Assembly: GCA_963830775.1 (NCBI GenBank)
Contig: CAWHNT010000002.1
Span: forward strand, 1-46,401
Source of the DNA: CAWHNT01 sp963830775
GTDB taxonomy: Bacteria > Pseudomonadota > Alphaproteobacteria > Geminicoccales > Geminicoccaceae
Direction of reading: 5' to 3'
DNA: 46,401 nucleotides
The notes beneath the pieces were generated by a model that worked only from the letters and a program-made list of their open reading frames with translations, did no database searches and was not told where the DNA came from. The position numbers and the translations under genes are program-made. Every line of letters starts with the position of its first letter. Within the stretch, counting starts at the first letter, position 1. This document shows positions 1 to 8,455 of the stretch, in pieces.

Positions 1-768
1 GCCATGCTGGCGGAAGGAGGGGAGCTTGCCGCAGAGGGACGTATACGGCCGGCCCGACCTCGTGGAGCACGGCCGGCAGCTTGCCCACGAGGAGGGGCCT
101 GGGCCACCGTATCCGTGGCAGGTAGCTGATGCTGCCCGGCTCGATCAGCCGAACCGGGCCTTCCATCTCGTGGTAGCCCATACACTCGTGAGCCATGTGG
201 ACGATCCCGAGGTAAGCCGGGTCACGGCACCGGGCGGGATCGTTGCGGCTCGACGGCGACTATGCGACGCTGACCTTTGCCACCGAGGATCCTGCAAATG
301 GGCGGGACATGGACGCCAGGATCATCAGAGACGATCATCGCCAACCCCTGGGTCTTGAGGGAGTGCGGGCGGAAGCTCTTCCGCGGATTAAGGCTGGAGC
401 TTGTGGGCCACAGAGGCTGGGCCTTCTTCAAGGCCGGCACTGCCTATGTCTTCGAGGCCTCGCTCCGCTCCTATCCCCTGCTCCTGGCATGCGCAGGACG
501 TCGCCACTACGGAGGAGACGGAAGCCTTTCGTCGCCGCCCAGCTCAAGGGGTCCGCTGAGGGCTCCTCCTTCACAGGCTATAACTTCCATGCCTTCGTTC
601 AGGCGTAGATCAGGTTAATGCAACAGCTTGACCGCGTGGTATTGATTGTCGCAGGTGTCGAGCTTTCCGGCTTCGCAATGGATGCTATATGCCGCCGTCC
701 GGCCCGGGAAGCGTACCCTGATTATTGGCTAAAGTGACTGCGCTGGCTTGATTTAAGTCACTGAACGA
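1..768. other. No confident gene; possible gene fragment at left edge
   Basis: I find no gene that I can defend here. On the minus strand an open frame from about 242 runs off the left edge, reading through a stretch beginning DPAYLGIVHMAHECMG. It looks more protein-like than the other frames, but it is preceded by a stop codon, has no clear start, and I do not recognise it. Plus-strand frames between 243 and 618 have no recognisable domain or ribosome binding site. Confidence 0.3.
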
Positions 769-1292
769 CCCTCGCCTTGAAGGCGAGGGGTTCAGGAGGG
801 GTCGATTTGAAATCGACCGTCGTCCTCGACCGGCTCGCCCTCCTGCTCGTTGATGTACTCGTTGATCATCTCATCGGTGATCGTGCCGGAGGTGACCGCA
901 AAGTAGCCGCGTGCCCAGAAGTGCCGACCCCAGAACTGGCGCTTGAGGTGTGGGAACTCCTGGAGGAGAAGGCGCGAGCTGATGCCCTTGAGCCACTGCA
1001 CGATCTGGCTGATGTTCTGGTGCGCGCGGTAGCTGAGGAACAGGTGCACGTGGTCCGCGGCGACTTTGCCCGAGATGATCTGGAGATCGTTCTCGGCCGC
1101 GATCTGCCGCAAAGGTCACGGGCCCTGACGGCGACCGCGCCCGTCAGCACCCGCTTACGGTACTTTGGGACCCAGACGAGGTGAACCTTGAGGTCATAAC
1201 GCGCGTGGCTGCCAAGGCGGTATCGTCGCATGATGCGACTTCACCTACCTTTCCCTTCGCCTGAAGGCGAGGGTTTGAGACCCCGACGGGGT
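769..1292 (-). mobile_element. IS200/IS605-type insertion sequence
   Basis: The transposase remnant is bracketed by subterminal hairpins, as in IS200/IS605 elements, which carry palindromic ends instead of terminal inverted repeats. At 769-789 a near-perfect stem pairs CCCTCGCCTT with AAGGCGAGGG. At 1253-1273 a related sequence contains TCGCCT pairing with AGGCGA. Both share the core TCGCC...GGCGA. A second dyad (ACCCC-GAC-GGGGT) lies at 1280-1292 and may belong to the same end. No tnpB or guide RNA is visible. Exact boundaries are uncertain because this family makes no target duplication. Confidence 0.7.
792..1231 (-). pseudogene. tnpA: IS200-like transposase TnpA (Y1 family), frameshifted
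   Basis: This encodes a small single-strand transposase of the HUH/Y1 superfamily. The N-terminal part (from ATG at 1231) reads YDLKVHLVWVPKYRKRVLTG, the hallmark start of the family. After a one-base deletion near 1112 the protein continues in the next frame as LRQIAAENDLQIISGKVAAD. The metal-binding HVH motif (DHVHLF) and the C-terminal GYFAVTSG...YINEQ segment with the likely nucleophilic tyrosine are both kept. The joined length of about 145 residues is normal for TnpA. Hairpins at 769-789 and 1253-1273 flank it. The frameshift separates the N-terminal strand from the HUH motif, so the protein should be inactive unless the base is a sequence error. Confidence 0.85.
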
Positions 1293-1326
1293 ACAATCAC
1301 GACTGTGACGGCCTGCGTCATAGACC

Positions 1327-2574
1327 CAGGGCTGTTCAGTTCTGTGATTTTGGCAGGCCATGGGCAAGGAGACGGTCGAGGCTGAGAGCGTTGGTGTAGA
1401 TGGCCTCGCTCACGTTGCCGACGCCGTTGGCGCGCAGGATGTTGAGCGCGAACGAGCGCAGGCGGGCGAAGATACCGGGCTGGCGCCGGATGCGGCTGTC
1501 GTCCTCGCGCAGGATGCGATCGCGCACGTGGTGGTCGCGGTTCTCGATCCCCCAGTGCGCCCGGACCGCCCACCCGAAGTCCTCGGCGTCCAGCCGGACC
1601 TGGCTGACGTAGTAGGCGACCTCGCGCCGGGGGCGCCACAGGCCGGTGCGGGTGTCCTTGCACCAGCTCAGGCGTGAGACGCGGGCCGCACAGGCGATCG
1701 TCCCCTGCCATTCGGGTGGAAGCTGATCCGCGACCGCGAAGACCTCGACGCGCCGGTGCTCCTGACGGCCGTGCCGACCGCGGTCCGCCGTCTCGTGCCC
1801 GTCGACCGGGTCCCGCTCGGCGCACAGTCGCGCCACGGCCTCATACAGGCCGGGCTGGTTGGGCTTGAGTTCGCACCAGCAGGGCGTTGCCGGTCGCGGT
1901 CGCGCAGGCGAACGTTTTTTTGGCAGTGCAGGGCGTCGGCGGTGAACAGGACGCCCCTCAGGCCCAGCTGCTCGATCAGCGCCTGGGCCGCCGCGACCTC
2001 GTCGCCTTCGGCGATCTCCTGATGGGCCAGGATGAGCGCCGCCTCGCTGGCGAAGGCGCTGAGCACCTGCGCCGCGGCCTGGTCGTCGAGATGGTCGAAG
2101 CTGCCCCGCAGTGTCTTGCCGTCTAGCGCGATGACCCGCCGCCCCGGCGCGGTGGTGACGTCACCAAGATGCTGGGCGTGGCGGCGGAAGGCGGCCTCGA
2201 TCGCGGCCGGGTCGAGCGCGTGCAAGAGGGCGCGCAACGTGTTGACCGCTGGGGCGCGGCGGAAGCGGGCGCCGAAGGTCACGTTCAGCCGCTCGCGATG
2301 CACGCCGATGAACAGGCGGATGCGGCGGTAGGAGGTGGCGCCGGCCAGGACGGCCAGCACCGCAAACAGCAGCAAGGGGGCAAGGCCGTAACGCTGTCCT
2401 TGGCGGCGGCGCGGATCGGGGATCTGTTCCAGGGCGGCGAGCAGGCCGGCGAACGGCACCATGGCGGCCTCCGGTGCGAGGGCTTTGGCCCTCAACGGCC
2501 CAGGCGCGCCGACGGTCTCGCAGCCGCAAACCTCGCCCTCACAGACCACTCATGCCCAGAACCGAACAGCCCTG
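1327..2574 (-). mobile_element. ISAs1-type insertion sequence, 1248 bp
   Basis: Terminal inverted repeats are visible. The left end 1327-1346 begins CAGGGCTGTTCAGTTCTGTG. The right end 2555-2574, read on the minus strand, begins CAGGGCTGTTCGGTTCTGGG. They match at 18 of 20 positions. The interval contains one transposase gene in the minus orientation, and the 1.25 kb length fits the ISAs1 group. The right end sits inside an RTX-repeat gene. I find no target duplication, and the sequence left of 1327 is not RTX-like, so a deletion or a second rearrangement has removed the other half of the target. Confidence 0.88.
1336..2462 (-). pseudogene. ISAs1 family transposase (DDE), frameshifted
   Basis: The start at 2462 gives MVPFAGLLAALEQIPDPRR, the usual N-terminus of this family; a longer version from 2549 is possible. 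The first part contains the conserved RVIALDGKTLRGS segment (catalytic Asp) and VLFTADALHCQKN (second Asp). The frame is then lost in an A6 run near 1914. A short middle frame reads TFACATATGNALLV-like sequence. The frame changes again near 1882, and the C-terminal part reads LKPNQPGLYEAVARLC through HWGIENRDHHVRD, with the HWGIEN catalytic Glu motif. About 375 residues joined is normal. Two shifts within about 35 nt argue against simple programmed frameshifting. The protein is probably dead or the sequence has errors. Confidence 0.85.
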
Positions 2575-3380
2575 CCTCCGTGGCAGAGAACTGCACGTAG
2601 TCGTTGCCATTGCCCGTGGTAACATTATCGATGTAGAGAAGATGGTCGGTGACTTCGCTGAAGGGACCATCGAGAGAAGCGATATTCTCTTCATTGTTGA
2701 AGTAAACATCGGAGCTGCTGTCGTACACGGCCGTGTTAATCCCGCTACCGCCATCAAGGGTGTCGCCCTGGCCGTCGCCGTGCAGCATGTCGTTGCCGTC
2801 GCCGCCGGCAAGCGTGTCGACGCCTTCGCCGCCGTCCAGCGTGTCCGTGCCAGCGCCACCAGTCAGGGTGTCGTCGCCGTCCTCCCCGAAGAGCTCGTCG
2901 CTGTCGCTGCCGCCATCCAACGTGTCGCTGCCATCGCCGCCATGCAGCTCGTCCACTTGGCTCCCGCCGTTGACGATGTCGTCGCCACCGTAGGCATAGA
3001 TGGTGTCGGCACCACCCGAGCTGTTGATGACGTTGGCGCCATTATCGAACCAGAATCTCGTCGTCACCGGTGCCAGTGGTAACATTCTCGACCGAGTAGA
3101 AGTGATCGGTACCGAGCGCTGCGGAGGACGCCAAGCCGAAGGCGCCCGAGACCGTGACGTCGTTGCTGGTGTTGAACAGCATCGTGTCGACACCGGCGTC
3201 GCCGTAGAGGCTGTCATTGCCGGTGCCGCCCTCGAGCATGTCGTTGTCGCCGCCGCCGGCCAGGACGTCCTCGCCGGCCAATCCCTGCAAGCTGTCGTTG
3301 CCGAACGAGCCCTGCAGCGTGTCGGCGCCAGAGCTGCCGATCAGCAGGTCGTTGCCGAACGTTCCGATCTTCACAACCAT
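2575..3380 (-). pseudogene. RTX calcium-binding repeat protein, truncated by ISAs1 element
   Basis: The ATG at 3380 opens MVVKIGTFGNDLLIGSSGAD, followed by glycine/aspartate-rich nonapeptides of the GGxGxDxLx type such as GGDNDMLEGGTGNDSLYG. These wrap Ca2+ in beta-roll proteins, usually exported by type I secretion. A frameshift near 3055 ends the first frame. The next frame continues RFDNGANVINSSGGADTIYA-like sequence with at least six more repeats (GGDGSDTLDGGSDSDELFG, DDTLTGGAGTDTLDGG). It is cut at 2574/2575 by the insertion sequence after NDYVQFSATEA. The C-terminal secretion signal expected for this class is missing. No type I secretion genes are nearby. Upstream, 3381-3460 is AT-richer than its surroundings and probably held the promoter. 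Confidence 0.85.
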
Positions 3381-3825
3381 GATGCTAACCCCAGCTTTAT
3401 GAACTAGCCGCTACGATCAGCGGTGAATTTTCTATTAGAGGCTTAACATTGCCGTCTTATTTCTGCTGCGGCTTGGCCAGCGTTTCAACTGTTTCAGAGT
3501 CCCGCGTCGGGCACCCAAACTGGTGCCTTCCCCTGAGGAACGTCGAAGAAGATGTCTTGGACGCCCGAGCAGCGCCGTCGCTAGGCGCCGGCCATCAACG
3601 AGGCGGCGCGCGCGAACGCGGCTGTCCGCCTCGCCGCCACCACCGAGGCGATTGATCCGTCAGCACGCACCGGTCACCGCGGCTGTAGTCGACGCTGACC
3701 ATGCTCCCCGGATTTCGGGATCACACGAATCTCTCGGGAATCCGGGGACAGGCGCCAGCTTCGGCGCGCTCGAGGCTTCTCGTTAAGCAAGGCGGGTCGA
3801 AGAGGAGCGCTCTGCTGATAGGATC
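3381..3825. other. Intergenic, no confident gene
   Basis: The first 80 bases are relatively AT-rich and lie upstream of the minus-strand RTX gene, so they are a likely promoter region. The dyad CCGCT-N6-AGCGG sits at 3408-3423. Plus-strand frames from 3449 and 3523 are open but rich in Arg, Ser and Pro, with no start signal or recognisable domain. I treat them as non-coding. Confidence 0.5.
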
Positions 3826-4701
3826 ATGAGCCTTGATTTCTTGCCCATATTCCTGTATGCGCTCCTCATGCTCGCCTCCGCCTCCTACGCTACCCGCCGT
3901 GGGCTTCAGCGCCCCTTCGCCCGAGTCACGGCCCGTGACCGCCGCCTCGGTCACAAGCTCTCCATGGGCCTGAGCCCGGCCCAGGTCGCACGGCTGGAGG
4001 GCATGGGGACGGCCGAGGTCGAGACCCTCCTGGCCGACCCCGGCTTCGCGTCCCTGGCCGAGGGCTACCGCGCCCTGCACGCCATGTCCGAGGATGAGCA
4101 GCGCCGCATCCTCACCCAGCTCGCCCGCCACCTCCTGATGGAGGCGACCGCGTTGGGCGATGTGCGCGTCGCCACCTACATCCTCCTGCAGGAGCGGATG
4201 GGCAAGGATCCCGCCCGCACGCTGGCCGACGGTGTGATCGCGGGATGCCAGCGGCGCGCCCGGGCTGCGGCTGTCCCAGGCACCCCCGGCGCCTCGCCGC
4301 GCCCGGCCTATCCCTCGGACGACCCTGACCTGCGGGCCATGCAGCGCGTCGAGGAGCGTCTGCAGGCCGAGCTCGCGCACGAGCACGCGGTGGTGCATGC
4401 GGCCGTGGCGGCGGACAACACGGAAGCTGATCCGACTGCGGAACTGGCCGACGAGAGCGGGAGCGACCCCGATCCCACCTCCTCTGTCGCAGCCCGTCAG
4501 GACGATGCGTCCGACCCTGCAGGTGCCTCGGTCGAGCCGACGCAGGACAGGGTGGCAGGGCCGCACCGGAGCCGCCGCTCGACCCGGCCAAACCCTCGCG
4601 CTTTGCCCAGCTACGAGCAGGCCCGCGCCATCGACGCCCTGATCATGCTCAGGGATGCAGCCCCCGACGAGCCGCCCACACCTCGCGGCCAGGCGCCGTA
4701 G
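3826..4701 (+). CDS. Hypothetical protein with N-terminal membrane segment
   Basis: I do not recognise this 291-residue protein. Residues 4-22 (DFLPIFLYALLMLASASYA) form a short hydrophobic segment that could be a membrane anchor. Residues about 45-110 are helical and well ordered (LSPAQVARLEGMGTAEVETL), with a helix-turn-helix-like feel. From about residue 145 the sequence is low-complexity, rich in Asp, Glu, Pro and Ala, and likely disordered. Codon use is typical of the window and there is no sign of a frameshift. The start ATG has only a weak upstream GATAGGA. The gene stands alone, with the next one 95 bases downstream in the same direction. Function is unknown. Confidence 0.6.
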   Translation: MSLDFLPIFLYALLMLASASYATRRGLQRPFARVTARDRRLGHKLSMGLSPAQVARLEGMGTAEVETLLADPGFASLAEGYRALHAMSEDEQRRILTQLARHLLMEATALGDVRVATYILLQERMGKDPARTLADGVIAGCQRRARAAAVPGTPGASPRPAYPSDDPDLRAMQRVEERLQAELAHEHAVVHAAVAADNTEADPTAELADESGSDPDPTSSVAARQDDASDPAGASVEPTQDRVAGPHRSRRSTRPNPRALPSYEQARAIDALIMLRDAAPDEPPTPRGQAP

Positions 4702-4796
4702 CCCGGCCGGGAACTCGCCCCTCCGACCCCCATCGAAGCGGCGCCCCGGCCCGCCATATTCACTCCCGACCGCGATCCAGCCGCCGGGAGCACGCC

Positions 4797-5225
4797 ATGC
4801 CTCACGTCCGCGCCCATGTCCGTGCCATGTGCGCCATCGGCCAGCGGGGCCAGCTTGGTCTCGGGGGCCGGATGCCGTGGGAAGGCGAGCAGGGGCCCGA
4901 GTACATCGCCGACGTGCAGCGCTTCTGGGACAACACGCGCGGCCATGTCCTCCTGGTCGGGCCCGCCACCAAGGCCTCGATCCCGCGCTTCGCCTACGAC
5001 GAGCGCACGATCGTCGAGATCCGCTCCTCGATGGACCCGACGGAGACCCTGGCCCAGTTCCAGGGTCGGGTCGTCTATGTCGGCGGCGGGCCGCCGGTCT
5101 GGGCGGCTTACGCCGGGCTGATCCAGCACTGGGACATCACCCGCCTGCCCTATGACGGCGACGCCGACCGCTGGTTCGATCCGGCCTGGCTTGTTGCTTC
5201 CAGGTATGCGCGCGGCCCATCATAG
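4797..5225 (+). CDS. Dihydrofolate-reductase-like protein
   Basis: The 142 residues follow the dihydrofolate reductase fold order. An early AIGQRGQLGLGGRMPW matches the substrate and nicotinamide loop (A-I...G-x-G-x-x-x-x-P-W). Asp and Phe follow in ADVQRFWDNTRGH. LVGPATKASIP corresponds to the helix after the second strand. VVYVGGGPPVWAAYAG matches the conserved GG turn before the last helix, and ITRLPYDGDADRWF matches the C-terminal strands. Classical enzymes are about 160 residues and reduce dihydrofolate with NADPH; this one is shorter and divergent and may have another role. A GGGAG lies about 7 bases before the ATG. No thymidylate synthase gene is adjacent. The fold is fairly safe, the substrate is not. 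Confidence 0.65.
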   Translation: MPHVRAHVRAMCAIGQRGQLGLGGRMPWEGEQGPEYIADVQRFWDNTRGHVLLVGPATKASIPRFAYDERTIVEIRSSMDPTETLAQFQGRVVYVGGGPPVWAAYAGLIQHWDITRLPYDGDADRWFDPAWLVASRYARGPS

Positions 5226-5299
5226 CCATTGCGCTTCCTGCGCGAACTCCCTACGAACTTATCAATCCGTTGGTGATAGTCGTTAGGGAGCAAAAAGTG

Positions 5300-5671
5300 A
5301 TGGCGAGACTGGTCGGCCCGCTTGCGGCGTTGGCAATCCTGGCCATGGGCTGCGGCCCGGCTCTGGCGGTTCAGGCCATGGACGATGGGCCGTTCTACGC
5401 CGTGAAGGGCTCGACGCTGAAGATCAAGATTTCGGATCTGCTCGCGAACGACCTGCCGGCCAACGGACAGAAGGTCCTCAACCGCGTCTTCAAGATCAAG
5501 AATATGGCCGGCATTCAGACGCTGAGCCTCAACCGCAAGAAGGGCTTCGTCCAGATCAAGCTGGCGAAGAGCTTCACCGGCAAGACGTCGTTCCGCTACG
5601 AGCTCGGCAACCCGGGCAACAAGAAGGACACCTGGGTCGCGTTCGTGCTGATCAGCGTCAGCCCGAACTGA
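5300..5671 (+). CDS. Small secreted protein with Ig/cadherin-like domain
   Basis: I chose the ATG at 5300 because an AGGGAG lies about 9 bases upstream and the product then begins with a clear signal peptide (MARLVGPLAALAILAMGCGP, cleavage probably after ALA). The mature part of about 100 residues contains ISDLLANDLPANGQKV followed by alternating strands and FTGKTSFRYELGNPG. That pattern resembles the bacterial cadherin-like/Ig-like modules found in repeat-rich surface proteins (LLaNDtd...G...FtY). Here a single module stands alone. There is a Cys in the signal region (MGCGP), but a lipobox is not convincing. It is probably periplasmic or exported. Function is unknown. Confidence 0.6.
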   Translation: MARLVGPLAALAILAMGCGPALAVQAMDDGPFYAVKGSTLKIKISDLLANDLPANGQKVLNRVFKIKNMAGIQTLSLNRKKGFVQIKLAKSFTGKTSFRYELGNPGNKKDTWVAFVLISVSPN

Positions 5672-5797
5672 CCGGCCCTCCCCAGGCGAGCGGTTGGGCG
5701 GCGAGCCCGCCGCTCAGCCCACGCCGTCTCGCCAAGCGCGGCTCAGGCGTTGGCTGCCGCCCGGCCGGACCGCCCGATTGTATGCGGTCCGCTCAGC

Positions 5798-6491
5798 TCA
5801 CCGCCTGAACTTCACGAACAGCCCGTTCCGCACCGCCAGGGAAAGCGGGAAGGTCGCGTAGCGGAAGCCCAGCTTCCAGCAGACATAGTTGAAGCTGAGC
5901 TGATCGCGGCGCGAGCCACGGGCAAGCTCGGCCCACCAGGCGGCATTGAGGCGGGCGACCGCCGGCGTGTGCCGGCGGAGCAGGATGGGTGCCTCGATCA
6001 GGCCGCTGCTCTCCGGCAGTCCTTCCGCCCGATAGCGGGCAATCTGGGCATCGATGACCTCGGCGCGGTCCAGCCCGTAGGCCTTGCAGGCCTCCGCCTC
6101 CTCGTAGATCGACCGGCGCTCGTGATGCCGGAACACGTAGAGATCGCAGTCGCTGAGGAAAAGCTCGGCCAGAAGCGGCAGGAACGGGAACGGGCAGGTG
6201 ATCCCGATCGAGGCGTCGATCCAGAGGCTGTACTCAGTCTCCGGCAGGGCCAGATGGGCGTTGATCTTCGGGAACCGCGCCGCCCGCGCCGGATCGTCGG
6301 CTTGCGGCTCGAGAGCGACCGCGCGCCAACCCCGATGCTGCCCGGCAAGGCCGGCAGCCGTCCCCCGTCGAGGAAGGCCACCTGCAGGCAGCCCTCGAGC
6401 GCCACTGCAGGCTGCGGCTTCAGCGTGTCATAGCCCCGGCGATCGCCGTGAAGATAGTGAAGCGGCCACCCGTTCTCGGGGTTGAAGGCAT
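5798..6491 (-). pseudogene. TOD1/MUCI70 (DUF616) glycosyltransferase-like protein, frameshifted
   Basis: Three frames together spell one protein of about 230 residues. The N-terminus from ATG 6491 reads RFTIFTAIAG and breaks in a G4 run near 6435. The next frame gives GYDTLKPQPAVALEGCLQ. After a second break between about 6335 and 6366 the third frame continues GWRAVALEP, KINAHLALPETEYSLWIDAS and HHERRSIYEEAEACKAYG. It ends with ILLRRH and RRDQLSFNYVCWKLG. The YDTL start, WIDAS, HHERRxxYEEA and RRDQLSF blocks are the signature of the DUF616/TOD1-MUCI70 family, thought to be glycosyltransferases. It lies 53 bases downstream of an ABC exporter gene on the same strand, suggesting a shared role in surface glycan or glycolipid. 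Both breaks are in or near G/C runs, so sequence error is possible. Confidence 0.75.
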
Positions 6492-6544
6492 GGCGCGTGC
6501 CGGCGCCAGCGCCGACCGCTGCGCCTGCCGGTCCCGGCCCCCGA

Positions 6545-8380
6545 TCAGGCCACCTCCACTTTGCGCTCTTCCTCGAGCCGCCGGCTGCCGGGCCCGCCCA
6601 CAAGGTGCCGGTCGAGGTCGATGGTCCGGTCGCACAAGGCCGCGGTCTGCGGGCGGTGGGTCACCACGAGCACCGTAAGTGGCTGCCGCTCAACCCGCAG
6701 GGCCGCGAACAGCCGCCGCTCGGTCTCGAGGTCGAGCTGGGCGGTGCCTTCGTCCAGGACCAGGAACTCGGGTCCGGCAAGAAGGGCACGCGCGACGCAG
6801 AGCCGCTGCCGCTGACCGCCCGACAAGCGCAGGCCACCCGCGCCCAGGCGCGTCGCCAGCTCCTCGGGGAGGGAGGCGAGCAGGTTGCCGAGACCGACCT
6901 GGCTCAGGAGCGCACGCAGCCGGTCATCGTCGGCGACCCGGGCGGGCAGGCCGAACAGCAGGTTCGCCCGCAGGCTGTCGTCGGCGATGTAGGGGTCCTG
7001 CGGCACGTAGCCCAGGCAGCGGCGCCAGGCGGCCCGGACCTCGTCCAGCGGCCGGCCGTCGATCTCGATGCTGCCGGCAAGCGGCGGGAGCAGGGTCAGG
7101 AGCGTGTCGACCAGCGTCGTCTTGCCGATGCCGGAGCGCCCGACCAGGGCCAGGAACTCGCCCTGGCGGATATCCAGGTCGAGACCGGAGAGGATGGGCC
7201 GGGCCGGGTCGAAGCCGCAGGCGAGGCCCCGGCAGGTGAGCCGGTCGCGGAAGAGAAGGCGTGCCGGCACGGTGCCGGCCGCCCGTGCCGTCGCGGCCGG
7301 CACCCGGTCCAGCTGGTCGAGGATCGCGAGTGCCGGCCCCTGATCGAGACGGAGCTTGGCCAGGGTGGTCAGGGTACGGCTGACGAACGGCAGCAGACGG
7401 ATGCCGGCCACGGCGAAGACGGCGAGGCTCGCCAGCCTCGTCTCGGCTCCGCTTCCCGTCGAGAGGAGCGCTGCCGTGAGGATGAACAGGCTCAGAAAGA
7501 GCGTGCTCTCCATCCAGAGCCGCGGCAGGACCGTGAGCTCGGCCTCGGCGGCCAGGGCACCCGTGTAGCCCCGGGCATGAGCCCGCATCCGGCGGCGGAA
7601 AAAGACCTCGCGGCGCAGGACCCGGCTCTCCTTGGGCGAGCCCAGCGCCTGGCCGATCGTGCGCAGCACCCCGTCGAAATGCTGCCGGGCCTGCATGCCC
7701 GTGCGCCGGGATCGTGCCCGGGTGACGGCAGCGAGGCCCACGGCACTGGCGAGGAGGCAGCCGCCCAGCGCCAGGGTCGCCACGGGCTCCAGCAGCAGCA
7801 CGGTCACGAAGATGGCACCACCGGCCAGCGCATCGGAGAGCAGCTCCAGGAGCGGGTTCAGCACCTGCTGCAAGGTCTTGCGCACATCCTCGGCGATGAC
7901 CGTGGTGGTGCGCACGACATCGTTGCGCATCGCCACCGTGTAGGGCGCCGCCAGCTGCTCGGCGAAGATGTGGCGGATCATCGCCACCACGAGCGCGTCC
8001 AGCACCTGGTGGCGCAGGCGGACCAGCCCGAGCTGCAGCCCGTTCTTGAGCAGGACCACCAGCAGCAGAACGCCCGTGGCCAACAGAAGTGCTGTGGCCG
8101 AGCTGTCCGGCAGCAGCCGGCCCGGTATCCAGGCAGGCAGGGCCGCATGGTCGCCGGCGGCCAGCAGGAGATGGGCGTAACCGACGATCAGGGCCAGGGA
8201 CAGGAGGTCGAGGGCCGCCGTCGTCAGCGCCAGGGCGACTAGCGCGAAGAGCCGGCCCTGGGCCTTCTGGCCCGGCTTGAAGGCGAGCCCCAGCAGGCGA
8301 CGCAGGAGGGCCGCCGTCGAGGCCTTCTCGGCACGCCCTCGCCGCGATCCGCTATCAACCTTATGTTGAAGTTCTGCCAC
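6545..8380 (-). CDS. ABC exporter, fused permease and ATPase
   Basis: This is a 611-residue type I ABC half-transporter. The N-terminal half (about residues 40-330) has membrane helices typical of the exporter fold. The C-terminal half is the ATPase, with Walker A VGRSGIGKTT, Q-loop YVPQDPY, signature LSGGQRQRLCVARALL, Walker B FLVLDEGTAQLD and H-loop VVTHRP. Such proteins work as dimers in the inner membrane and export lipids, lipid-linked sugars, peptides or drugs. The start is GTG at 8380, and no strong ribosome binding site precedes it. The DUF616 glycosyltransferase gene follows 53 bases downstream on the same strand, so a glycoconjugate is a reasonable but unproven cargo. No frameshift is seen. 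Confidence 0.88.
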   Translation of the reverse strand: MAELQHKVDSGSRRGRAEKASTAALLRRLLGLAFKPGQKAQGRLFALVALALTTAALDLLSLALIVGYAHLLLAAGDHAALPAWIPGRLLPDSSATALLLATGVLLLVVLLKNGLQLGLVRLRHQVLDALVVAMIRHIFAEQLAAPYTVAMRNDVVRTTTVIAEDVRKTLQQVLNPLLELLSDALAGGAIFVTVLLLEPVATLALGGCLLASAVGLAAVTRARSRRTGMQARQHFDGVLRTIGQALGSPKESRVLRREVFFRRRMRAHARGYTGALAAEAELTVLPRLWMESTLFLSLFILTAALLSTGSGAETRLASLAVFAVAGIRLLPFVSRTLTTLAKLRLDQGPALAILDQLDRVPAATARAAGTVPARLLFRDRLTCRGLACGFDPARPILSGLDLDIRQGEFLALVGRSGIGKTTLVDTLLTLLPPLAGSIEIDGRPLDEVRAAWRRCLGYVPQDPYIADDSLRANLLFGLPARVADDDRLRALLSQVGLGNLLASLPEELATRLGAGGLRLSGGQRQRLCVARALLAGPEFLVLDEGTAQLDLETERRLFAALRVERQPLTVLVVTHRPQTAALCDRTIDLDRHLVGGPGSRRLEEERKVEVA

Positions 8381-8455
8381 GATATGATCGTAGCGGCGAT
8401 ATCCGACCCTGCCAAGGCCATGCGGGCGCGAGCAATCCTGCGCTGGTGGCCCAGG

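Noticed and set aside
769..789. Hairpin read as a transcription terminator
   Set aside because: No T run follows, and the same core recurs at 1253-1273 on the other side of an IS200 transposase, so it fits an element end.
3449..3786. Overlapping plus-strand frames of 68 and 87 codons
   Set aside because: Arg/Ser/Pro-rich products without start signals or recognisable domains.
6482..8242. Long plus-strand open frame of 586 codons opposite the ABC exporter
   Set aside because: Antisense shadow of a gene with all ATPase motifs intact; the plus-strand product is Gln/Arg/Gly-rich with no domain.
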